From: Xylaria sp. FL1777 | Lineage: Eukaryota > Ascomycota > Sordariomycetes > Xylariales > Xylariaceae | Assembly (NCBI GenBank): GCA_022578965.1 | Contig: MU400554.1 | Location: forward strand, 1-64,000 | Reading direction: 5' to 3' | Length of the DNA stretch: 64,000 nucleotides | Shown here: piece after piece, positions 33,218-42,465 of the stretch | Layout of the letters: each line of letters starts with the position of its first letter | Numbering within the stretch: the first letter of the stretch is position 1 | Notes under the pieces: generated by a model | Told to the model about the DNA's origin: nothing | Seen by the model: only the letters and a program-made list of their open reading frames with translations | The model's database searches: none | Position numbers and translations under genes: made by a program

Positions 33218-34765
33218 ATGTCTCGACGCCCCAGTCGCGGCGAACATCAGAGAGATAGACTCGCTTTCCGGCCACGCAGGCGCGAGAGTGATAACGAGCC
33301 TAATGGCGGCTCATCGCGACATAGTACAGAACAGTATACTCCATACCACTTTCAAGCTGACAATTATTATATCCGGGCTAACTACATTTCCAGCCGCTAT
33401 CCTCCTTATTACCCAAAAAGCTTCTTATATCCGACTACTTATCTACAGGAGCCAATACCTGGATGGTCTGGGCCACCCCTAAGCAATTATTATGTATATG
33501 GGACAAAGGAATGTACCCGATATTATGAGCCTTCATATTCTCCCAAGGCTACCAGATATTACTACTCAGGGAGACCTGTCGAGGATTTAGACCAACAGCA
33601 CCCATCTTACTATGGCCTGGACAGGGAACCGGATTTTCGCTATGATTATCCTAAGGAAGAAGTGCGGGAAACGAGGACCGACTATGTTCCACATCGACAT
33701 GAAGATGATCGAGAGCCTCATAGATCATCTCGCAAAGCACACGGTTCACGCTCACATGAAAAGGAGCATAAATCCCACAAATCATCTAGCAGAGCGCACG
33801 GCTCGCATCCAAATGGAAAAGAGCATAAACATCATAAATCATCCAGCAGAGCACAACCTTCCCGCTCGCATGAAGAAAAACGGGAGCATCATATTTCATC
33901 TGGTCGAGCACACGTTTCACGCTCCCATGAAAAAGAGCAGAAGCATCATAAATCGTCTAGGAGTACACACGTTTATTCCGATGCGCCAGGCTCGTCCCGA
34001 AAATCTAAGAAAGAAAAGTCTAAGACTAGCTCGGCAGATTATGAGCCAGAGCCAAAGTCGCCTCACCGATCTCGAAAAGCTAAGCAAAAAGACTATGAAA
34101 ACGACGCAGCGGGGTTTCAGCCTGAGGGAGTAGATACTGAGTCTTATTTCCCATGGGAGGTTTGCTCTGGGTATGAAGATTTTGAGTCCGACTCCTCTGC
34201 GGCTTCAGAACCTGAGGATGACCCCAACTCACCAGCAAACAACATCCCCGGCCCGGTTCGGAAAGCCCTGAAACAAGGGAAAGATTCCGTGGATTTCCTG
34301 CAGTTTACAATTAATGTGGTTTTGTTATATGAGTGGTGCATGACCGGTTACGAACTCCACACACATCCAGGAGAGTTCTTTACAGTTTTCAAGGTCCTAC
34401 CGGTTGAACGTGACGGCTTCGGACAACTCAAGCCGATCGAGGACGCAGAGGGAGAATGGGGAGTCAAGACAGAATACGACCCCCAGTACGACACATATCT
34501 CCGGACGCTTCTCATCTGTGTTCCAAGCGTATTGACCAAGGTTACACATGCGAAACTCAAGTCAGCGTATAGACGATTCACTGTTGAGCCTCGGATCGAC
34601 AGAATGAAAGAAATATCCGTGATCCCATTCAAAGATCATTCCCACTTCAGGAGATACGCTATATTTTTCAAGTTCAAATCAGGTAACCACAAATCTCGGC
34701 TATTTGATGACTATCTCTGCGAGGATGCAGTGATCAAAATCAAAGGCAAAAGTAAGGAGCAATGA
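33218..34765 (+). CDS. orphan protein with 19-residue tandem repeats and unknown C-terminal domain
   Basis: A single exon of 515 residues (ATG 33218, TGA 34763). Residues 1-160 are Tyr/Pro/Arg-rich and probably disordered. Residues 170-245 hold four exact-length 19-residue repeats of the form SSxRAHxSRSHEKExKxHK, followed by a decayed fifth unit and a Lys/Ser-rich linker. An acidic patch (YEDFESDSSAASEPEDD) precedes a folded-looking C-terminal domain from about residue 345: KALKQGKDSVDFLQFTINVV, then YELHTHPGEFFTVFKVLP, then LICVPSVLTKVTHAKLKSAY, ending ICKGKSKEQ-like in IKIKGKSKEQ. I do not recognise this domain. There is no signal peptide or membrane segment; composition suggests a nuclear or nucleic-acid-associated protein. 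It lies in a sparse region next to another orphan gene on the same strand. Confidence 0.75.
   Translation: MSRRPSRGEHQRDRLAFRPRRRESDNEPNGGSSRHSTEQYTPYHFQADNYYIRANYISSRYPPYYPKSFLYPTTYLQEPIPGWSGPPLSNYYVYGTKECTRYYEPSYSPKATRYYYSGRPVEDLDQQHPSYYGLDREPDFRYDYPKEEVRETRTDYVPHRHEDDREPHRSSRKAHGSRSHEKEHKSHKSSSRAHGSHPNGKEHKHHKSSSRAQPSRSHEEKREHHISSGRAHVSRSHEKEQKHHKSSRSTHVYSDAPGSSRKSKKEKSKTSSADYEPEPKSPHRSRKAKQKDYENDAAGFQPEGVDTESYFPWEVCSGYEDFESDSSAASEPEDDPNSPANNIPGPVRKALKQGKDSVDFLQFTINVVLLYEWCMTGYELHTHPGEFFTVFKVLPVERDGFGQLKPIEDAEGEWGVKTEYDPQYDTYLRTLLICVPSVLTKVTHAKLKSAYRRFTVEPRIDRMKEISVIPFKDHSHFRRYAIFFKFKSGNHKSRLFDDYLCEDAVIKIKGKSKEQ
33725..33952 (+). repeat. 57-bp coding minisatellite, four units
   Basis: Units start at 33725, 33782, 33839 and 33896, exactly 57 bases apart. 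A degenerate fifth begins at 33953. The period is a multiple of three, so copy-number changes would keep the frame of the host gene. Confidence 0.85.
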
Positions 34766-35675
34766 AATAAGTAAGTAACTAAGATATATTGAGGATACAC
34801 AAATCGCAGATGGTACACGTGGGAAGACCATCATCACGCGAGAACGCTGTACAACACAAGTATCACGGTAGATTTTTAGTAGACCAAATTGCTTTATAGA
34901 TCGACATAGACTAGTATGAGGGAAAAATTTTGCTACCTCATCTATATTGGGAACCGCATAATTGCTATAGACTAATCATTTGAGAACTAGCCAGGAATTA
35001 AGGTAAGGGGTTAGCCCATAGGGGGAGACATAGCTAGAGTTACACGTCCAAGAAATTTCTAAACTTCCTTGCTGAGCTGAAACGCCTGTTTGCCTGTTCT
35101 AAACCCGACATTTGTTAGGCTGAGTTTGTGTAAGTATTCGTTGCGCAAAGAGCATAGACCTACACCCGGTGCCCTTTGCCAACAAGATATGAACAACTAC
35201 ATTGTATTTACCTAGTGGCTATTGTCTCATATCAAACCGTGACAGGTTGACATGTTTGTGATCTGGTTTCTTTCCTTCGTTTGCCTGTTTTTGATTATTT
35301 GTATAAACAGGTAAGGAGTATGTATGTAATTTACTCCCAAACGCACCATTACATCCCTTAGTCCTCTCTTCCATATATTTACACCGACATATGGCATCAC
35401 AGAACAGCTGGTACTGCTCAGAATAACTACCAGGTGATAGCAAACTGTTTCACAAACATTGGAGTTTCTAGACCGCAAGGTATGAGGCCGTATTTGTGTA
35501 TATAAACATTCATTGGATTCACGGTAGCATCTCTATGATTTCTACCAACGATATTCCCCTACGAAATCCTTCCGTATTCGTAAAACAAACTCTGTTATAC
35601 ATTATCAATAGATATCTATCAATTACTTCTACATCGTCAATTTTAAGTTTTACCAGCTATCCAACAGTATCTCAA
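34766..35675. other. intergenic, nothing recognised
   Basis: AT-rich spacer between the two orphan genes. The frame of the downstream gene stays open back to an ATG at 35496, but that extension is AT-rich with non-protein-like composition. Confidence 0.5.
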
Positions 35676-36275
35676 ATGGAATCTCAGGCTGATATCGTCT
35701 ATGACAATTGGTCTCTGTTTTCAGACTCAAACGCAAGATGGATCGAGGTGGCTCCCGAACACTTTCCGTATGAGGAGGCAGTATACCGCCTAACGGTCGA
35801 GCAATACAGCGTCCAGGAGGGGGTTAAGAGATACGTCGCGGAGCAGCTCTACGGGAACCACCAACCTCCCAGAATCAGCGTCGGCTTCCGCATGGTCGCG
35901 GTCAACGTGTCCAGTACGTCGGCCTTACAGCAGGGGGCGATAGAGCACACGCCCACTCTCTCGATCGTGATCGAGGGCGACTTTGACGGAATCCTCCACA
36001 CGATGGGAGAGATGATGGCAGAGCCGCATCAGCCAGAGCCTTCCACTCGCCGCAGCAGACGCTCCGAACAAAACCAGCAGAAGCGCTGGAGAAGTCAGAA
36101 AATCCGCGTCGACTACTTCGTGGGCCAGCTGTTCAAAGCCCTTCGGAATTACCATGACGACGAACATGCAAAGTTGAGAGAGATGACTTACAACGTTCAA
36201 TTTACTGGTCCCTATAATCAAAGCTACACTGTCAATTCTGCGATTCAGGTGGTATATTATACGCCAACCGCTTAA
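35676..36275 (+). CDS. orphan protein, unknown function
   Basis: A frame of 199 residues from the ATG at 35676 (MESQADIVYDNWSLFSD). I chose this start over the ATG at 35496 because base composition changes from AT-rich to coding-like at this point. The protein looks like a soluble alpha/beta fold: ARWIEVAPEHFPYEEAVYRL, then PRISVGFRMVAVNV, then TLSIVIEGDFDGIL, then a very basic stretch (STRRSRRSEQNQQKRWRSQK, about residues 126-146), then YFVGQLFKALRNYHDDEH and a final strand. No signal peptide, membrane helix or known motif. The basic insert could bind nucleic acid. It is on the same strand as the orphan gene 0.9 kb upstream; any link between the two is inference. Confidence 0.65.
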   Translation: MESQADIVYDNWSLFSDSNARWIEVAPEHFPYEEAVYRLTVEQYSVQEGVKRYVAEQLYGNHQPPRISVGFRMVAVNVSSTSALQQGAIEHTPTLSIVIEGDFDGILHTMGEMMAEPHQPEPSTRRSRRSEQNQQKRWRSQKIRVDYFVGQLFKALRNYHDDEHAKLREMTYNVQFTGPYNQSYTVNSAIQVVYYTPTA

Positions 36276-38388
36276 CAAGCCTGAGAAACCGCCTGAGGCT
36301 GACGAGGAACGACACTCTCTTTCCCCGTCTTTTCTTCCGTTCTTGTTTCATCTAGATAGTCACTCATTAGGCGCAGCTTTCAATTTTCTCCTTGGACTAG
36401 TCACGTAACTAATTAGTTAAAGAACGTCTCTGAGAACCAAACAAACTCCCTTTTTGGCCACATTATTTTCATGCCCGCCGCCTATTTTGAGGATTTCCCG
36501 GATTCAATGATTAAGTTTTGTGTCTTCCTGAGATGACTGTGACCTAATTATCTGGTATTCTCCTTCAAGGTTACTCACTATTAGATATGTATGGTCGCGT
36601 AGATGCCATTATCGACAGAAAAATTACTTATTCAGGTAACTAAAAAGACTCAGAATACCGACTATCAAAAGAGGCGGTCACATTCTCTTAATTAGACATT
36701 GCATATTCCGTATGGCTTGCATCATAATATTCCATAGCCTTATCTCATCCTGTTACCCATTCTGACGAGTCGTCAAAAACAAAATCCAGCACTAAACATA
36801 ATATCAGAACAGCTATACCAGGCTGGATGCATTGTGAATACCAGTTGTCTCATAAAAAGCCAAAAACTACGATTGCAACCTCAGTTAACAGTACATGAAT
36901 CGCCCTCTGTGCATCCGATTCAGCTACTTGGTACGGAGGTCCTTTTTCACGCTGTTTCTTTATCAAATACTATGCATTACGCTACCAGAAACTATTTGTC
37001 AGAGGGTATTGTCCCGGAGTGAATAGATAGCCCGTACGCATTCACATAGCAGGTAGTAAAGGGGTTAGCAGCCGCCGGTACGTTGATCAACTGGCCCCTA
37101 GGGCTTCCCAGTATCAGTTGGTAGGAATAGCTCATATATACACCAATCATACTATATAGACCCTAGGGGTCTATATGTGACTATATCACCGGACACTACT
37201 ACCAGAGCCCAGACTGATTATACTACCAATCTCTACTACATTATCTATCAACAGCTTCTTTGATCAAGGTAGACTGAGCCGAAAATCCACGTAGTCAAAC
37301 TCATAAGAGAAAATTACCTTTTTAAAAAAGCGATATATTTCCTTATTCTGAACGATAATCCATTATGCGAAGGAACAAGACGTCTTTGAATTACTCCTTT
37401 GTGCATATGCTATGTAATCTGATCTGCTTATTGTCTGTTTTATGCGTGGGGAAAATATGTCTGGAGCACAGCGACGTCAGCTATCATGATACAAAACATC
37501 ATGAGCTTGGAGTAGTCGATTTTTGTAGTCTGCCTCGGTATACAGTGCCAAAGGGAATGACGAACATGGTCTTTGGTAGGTTCCAGGTAGTTCTTTTTAA
37601 GGACCGATATACTGGAAACGACTGTCTCAACTTCGAGCCGTAATATCGTGTTAAATGTGTAACCATGCTGATGCCTATAATCATTCCTACGGCGAATACG
37701 AGTCTGTCGCAAAACGACGCCGTTGTTGCGGAATTGACAACAACGGTATATATATCACACCCAACGTGACAGAGTCCCATGAATTAATGACATAAGTTAT
37801 GCTTTCGAGGTAGTGGGCATAAATCAACTCCAACAGAGGACGATATAAAGTTATCTATTAATTTTCCTCGTCAACTACGTCTCCATATTTTACAATAGGG
37901 GTATGACATGGTATCCACACAATCAAGTATAGAGCGTGAAACAGAGCGTCTTGGACCATGTGTCCGACGACAGCCTTTCCCAGGAGAAAAATACCTACAG
38001 CGTGCAGAGGGAATATCATTCAACGGTTCCTAACACCCGGAGGTATGAACCTTTCTTGTTCCTTTGCGTAACCTATACAGTACGCATCCTCACAACCTTT
38101 CTGCACTGACACCGAGATTGCAGTAGAACCGTGCCTTCACCCTCCACCGACTTCGAGTACTGCCAGTGTGTTGAACTGCCGCCTACCCCGAACGCCTTGT
38201 CGCTCGATGCCCAACACTTAAACATAAACTGCATTGCATTACATGTAAGTTGATCGACTCATGCCTTTGTGGGATGCCGCCTACTATTTTCCATAGGAGT
38301 TTGCCGGTATTCGCGTCAACGAAGCACGTCGTAGATACCAACTAAAATATAGGTAGGAGGACTCGCCCAGTTAATCGTAGGCGGGATT
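36276..38388. other. intergenic, about 2.1 kb with no supported gene
   Basis: Small open frames (36834-37022, 37365-37643 and overlapping minus-strand frames) show no domain and random composition. The right end is the 3' flank of the deubiquitinase gene. The perfect inverted repeat at 37154-37176 is the only structure noted. Confidence 0.55.
37154..37176. repeat. perfect 10-bp inverted repeat
   Basis: ATATAGACCC (37154-37163) and GGGTCTATAT (37167-37176) are exact reverse complements around TAG. The centre CCCTAGGG resembles the CCCCTAGGG about 70 bases upstream at 37092-37100. Confidence 0.7.
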
Positions 38389-41300
38389 CTATATTCTTTG
38401 ATAAAACAATAGGTAGGCGACCTTGTTGTCCTTGACGTTATCTTTGACCGACTTGGTTTTCGCCGGTACGTTGTTACTTGAGCCATTAGTAGTTACTACT
38501 GAGCTCCATTTCTTCGCCCCAGTAGCAGCAGAGGTAACTTTATTCCAACCCTCCTCATCTACTGAGTCTTCATCGCCGATACCCTCAAACCGGTTACCAG
38601 TGGTAGGAACGGTGATATTTTGTTTTTGGCTAACTCGTGCCGTTGATTTGGTGGTGTTCTTGTCTAGGCTGGCCTCTGCTACATCCTCGCTTCGGATGCG
38701 TCGAATAACTGTATCATCAAGACGAATCCATTCTCGATCATCTTGGCGCCGAAGGTCCACAGTGTAATGACCACCACTAGCAGATTTACCATGGTGGTAA
38801 ACGGCTGCAGTTAGTTTATATTTAATAGACCCACCCCCTTCGGCTTGGAGCGCAACCTTTTTGGCGGATGAGAACATCTCGCCAGGAAGCTCAAGCTCGA
38901 GTGGATAATCCACTTTCGTCCATAGCTTCACGGTGCCGTTGGTGATTGGATCGAATTTGAAACGTTTTAGGTGAAGGATAAGAACTGGTGGTAAAGATTC
39001 AATTAGTACCTGCTTGGTCGTTTTCCTCTGAGGGTCGAATTCCATGTTTTCGGATTGGGTCATATGCTTCAATGCGTCCACAATGTTATTGACATGTGCG
39101 TCTCCGATGTCTAGCTGCAAAGACTGATAGGTTTGGAAAGTAACGCTTTCCTTCTGTCCATGGACCTTCAACGCCGATCGTTGTTGCCCAGTGAAGATCT
39201 TGCTAATTGGAGATGGTGCCGTGGCATGGCCAGAAGAGCGTGTAATAGCAGCTCGTTGTTTCCGCCCGACCTCTAACCACTCACTGGAACCATTTGTACT
39301 CGTCGGCGAAGATGCACCAGTAGATGGGGCGGCAGAGGAGTTTGTGGCTGTAGAGGATTCATTGAGCTGACGCATGACATGTGTACACTCGTCACCAATG
39401 GCCTGAAGAAGAAAGCCGAGGAATTCTTCTGCATCTTGTTGCTGTCCACGCTGCAAGTCTGGGTAAGTCAAAGCTCGATAGACTAAATAGATTAATCGGA
39501 CATACCTGCATGGTTGCAAATCTAGGTAATCGCTTCATTGCGTCGTATACGAATTCAGGGGTAAATGCGTCGCCGTACTGCTCGAGCTCCTCGCTCTTTA
39601 ACCGCCTCTGGAGCTGATCTACAGAGATAGCAGAATCGATCACCTTATATTCACGCAATAACATGACCCTGATGTCAAAGTTAGCGACTTCTAAGTGACA
39701 AACTGCAAGGGATCCTGGTGTAACCTACATAGCATCAATGAGTGGTGTTTCGCTGTTGAAGCTATGCGCAGCTTTCTTGTTTACTTGGTCGAGGAAATCA
39801 TAAAACGGAGTACAGAAAATCAATGCTTGAAGGACCTTGAAAATCTCGTTAAATGGGGGGTTTGAAAGAAAGAATGCCGTGTCAAACTTACAGAATTCAT
39901 GTAGCACATGTTTCCAGTGTTGACCAAGCCCCTGGGCTCAAGAAATGCGATCTTGTGGCCATTAGAGACTTGGTAGTCTCGAAGAGCATCTGCCAGAGAG
40001 CTTGCATTGGACTTTGCAAAGCTTCCGGGACCAGGGAGACCGTTGCGCACAGTATTTGCATCAGAAGATGGCGCTCCAGATGCCGGGATAGTGGATCCAG
40101 AGTTACTGGGCCTATTTGAGGATGTAGTATCAGGTGCTGCACTCTTAAAGAGACCAGCCCAGTGACCTGGCTGTTTTGGAGGTTGAACAGGAGCAGGCTC
40201 AATTTCTGGTTCTGACTGCACTGCCTGGGCGGAGGGTTGCGAATGGTCATCATCCCGACTGCCCGAGCTTGGGGGAACCTTTTGCTCCTTAGGACTCGTC
40301 TTTGGCATTGCGGGAATGACTGGGATTGCGGGGACTGTTGCGCGGGTAGCAGATTTGCTAGTTTTCGTGGGAGTGGAAGATGGAGACTGCGCATGCTCTT
40401 CTTGAGATGAGCTCTGAATAGATGTGTCCAAGGGGAAATGGGTAGTCGAGATAATCGTATCGTTTTTTCCCCCGCTGACTGTGTCGGGAATTCTTGGATC
40501 ATTTGAGGATGGGACACTCGCTTCTTCCTCGAGTGCAGTGCCATTTTGCTTACTCGTAGGCAGTTCTACCAAAGACGTGACACTAATAATTCGCCGCCTC
40601 CTTTTAGATTTGGTAATTCGTAAGGGAAAGGGTTCATCGGGATGCGAGAGCCAAGGTAACTAGATAGGAAACAGATTAGCCTGCGCGTTGATCCTAATCA
40701 ATTGCGATGGCAACTTACAGGGTACATGAACGCCCGAGGAGATGGAACCTCGACTTCGGGACGAGGAGACGAAACTACTTGGGGTTGAGATTGGGATTGG
40801 GATTGGAGTTGTGGCGTTATTGGTGATAATGGAGTAGTAGCGGCTTGGGATGAGTGAGTTGAGGTCGGAGTTTGAGCGACAGGTGGAGGCACGGGCGACG
40901 CAGCAGCAGGAAACGGAGGCGGGGTGGATAAGGCTGGAGAGGGTTGCTGTGGAAGGGGAGGTCGCGGATACGGCTGTGGGTGAGTCTGCATACTAGAGGA
41001 GACAATGGGAGGGTATGTCTGGTGGACAGGCGGGGGAGACCGCTGCTGCTGCTGCTGTTGCTGTTGTTGCTGATGCTGATGCTGCTGATGTTGCTGCTGT
41101 TGCTGCTGCGGGTAGGTGTAGGAAGAGACAGAATAAGGCGAGCTAGGCATATGTCCGGTCTGGTAGTGATGGGCCATCTGGTGAGGCGGGTAGTAGACGG
41201 CGGCATAAGGGTTCATGTAGTTGGTCGGGAACAGCATGGTGCTATGCTGGTGCTGCTGATGCTGCTGATGCTGCTGGTGTTGCTGGTAGGCGGCCGGATG

Positions 41301-41432
41301 GGTCGAGTACGAAGACTGTGGCCTACGTCTGCCTCCGCCTCCGCCTCCGCCTCCGCCCATGCCCATGCCCGAGGCCGGTCCTCCAACACCGCCAGGCATA
41401 GGCTGCCCAGCCGGCAGATGATTACCGTTCAT
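38389..41432 (-). CDS. ubp3: ubiquitin carboxyl-terminal hydrolase, Ubp3/USP10 type
   Basis: Five exons, in transcription order 41432-40719, 40659-39892, 39835-39729, 39668-39506 and 39450-38389, give 937 residues; all phases agree. Residues 1-238 are Gly-, Gln/His- and Pro-rich and disordered, with poly-Q/H tracts. A conserved PLPWLSHPDEPFPLR motif follows the first splice junction. The USP domain starts at about residue 478. The Cys box GLVNTGNMCYMNS has the nucleophile C490 just before intron 2; RGQQQDAEEFLGFLLQA follows, and the His box HHGKSASGGHYTVDL has H812, with DD in WIRLDDT nearby. Yeast Ubp3 removes ubiquitin from coat and transcription proteins and works in ribophagy with Bre5; USP10 acts on stress-granule partners. 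Introns are 55-60 nt. At intron 4 I use the acceptor TTGCAG and not CCCAG 8 bases earlier, because it yields MQRGQQQDAEEF in frame. Confidence 0.93.
41041..41109 (-). repeat. CAG/CAA trinucleotide tract encoding poly-Gln/His
   Basis: CTG/TTG/GAT-type triplets on the plus strand encode a Gln tract interrupted by His in the deubiquitinase N-terminus. A second QHQQH-type tract lies at about 41240-41290. Mixed CAG and CAA codons make the array less pure than a simple microsatellite. Confidence 0.8.
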
Positions 41433-42265
41433 CGTGCCGGCTTGGGGGGAATGAAGCAGTGGTTATCCCACTGCTCTCGCTGCACGGCCACGATGGATGT
41501 TCCGTTGCGCTTCTTCAAGGCGGCCGTTCTTCGGTTCTTCGGTGTTGGGCGTGCACGAAGCGAGGCAGGTCTCGCCAGCTGTGTTGGCTGGCCTGGTCTC
41601 CTTTCCCTGTGGACTGCGCGTGCGCGTCGGGATGGCCTTGTATGTGTGTCGCGATTGGTGACCGGCTCCGATGTAGTTCCGCGACCAAAAGAGCATGGAT
41701 AAATAACTGGTAACAGCTGTTGCTGTCACTGCATGGTTCTAGCAAACGAATGGCCGGCCAAGGAAAAAATAAAGCACGAAAAGCACCTGTGTAGAGAGGC
41801 GTTGGCGGCCGTTTTGTTTATTATTTTTGGGATGAGGTTGATCCAAGAGCTTTCCTCCAAAGTTTTCGGCCTTGTTCTTTCTCCAACTCCTGCAGCCGGC
41901 GAAATTATGAAAAGATAAGCCACACAGCCCAGATGATAAGTACCTAGGTGATGTAAGGTACCTATTAGAGATGCTGCGCCACATACCGAACTCATGCAAG
42001 TAATGAGCTCATGCTCTTAAGCTAAATATACATGTACCCTCGACTAGTCCGGTAAACGTCGATGGAAACAACGGTCAAGTATCACTAAATCGATAGTTCA
42101 AAAACCTTAACATTGAAACTTTGGCAAACTATTACTCAAAATTGTAGTAAGATTTGGTACGGAACCTAGGTGTGTCATCATCAACCGTCGTTGGACTGTA
42201 TGGCTCTCTTTAGGGGCGTTGTCCATCCATCCACTACATACGGGTTTCTATTTAATGTATGCTTC

Positions 42266-42304
<39 letters not shown>

Positions 42305-42465
42305 ACTATGTGCTATAGTGACCCAGGACATATATGATAATGATACTAGATCTTACGACAAGCATCGGAGGTAGTCAGAGCCATGTCTCCTATACCTTCT
42401 ACTGTTGTTGTTCACTTACATATAGGCAGACAATGGGCACCAAATATACCCATACCTATACCACA
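41433..42465. other. intergenic, deubiquitinase promoter and sae2 3' flank
   Basis: Promoter and leader of the minus-strand deubiquitinase on the left, and the 3' flank of the minus-strand sae2 gene on the right. Overlapping open frames at 41.43-41.75 kb are in GC-rich leader DNA and show no domain. Confidence 0.6.
42271..42302. repeat. (AT)16 microsatellite
   Basis: An uninterrupted AT dinucleotide run of 32 bases, about 165 bases beyond the sae2 stop codon. Confidence 0.95.

Noticed and set aside
33725..33952. CRISPR-like or non-coding tandem array
   Set aside because: The units are in-frame coding repeats without spacers in a eukaryotic genome.
33612..34133. 173-codon alternative frame
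   Set aside because: Shadow of the repeat-protein gene; the 57-bp period keeps other frames open as well.
35496..35675. N-terminal extension of the orphan gene to the ATG at 35496
   Set aside because: AT-rich with non-coding-like composition; the downstream ATG coincides with the shift to coding composition.
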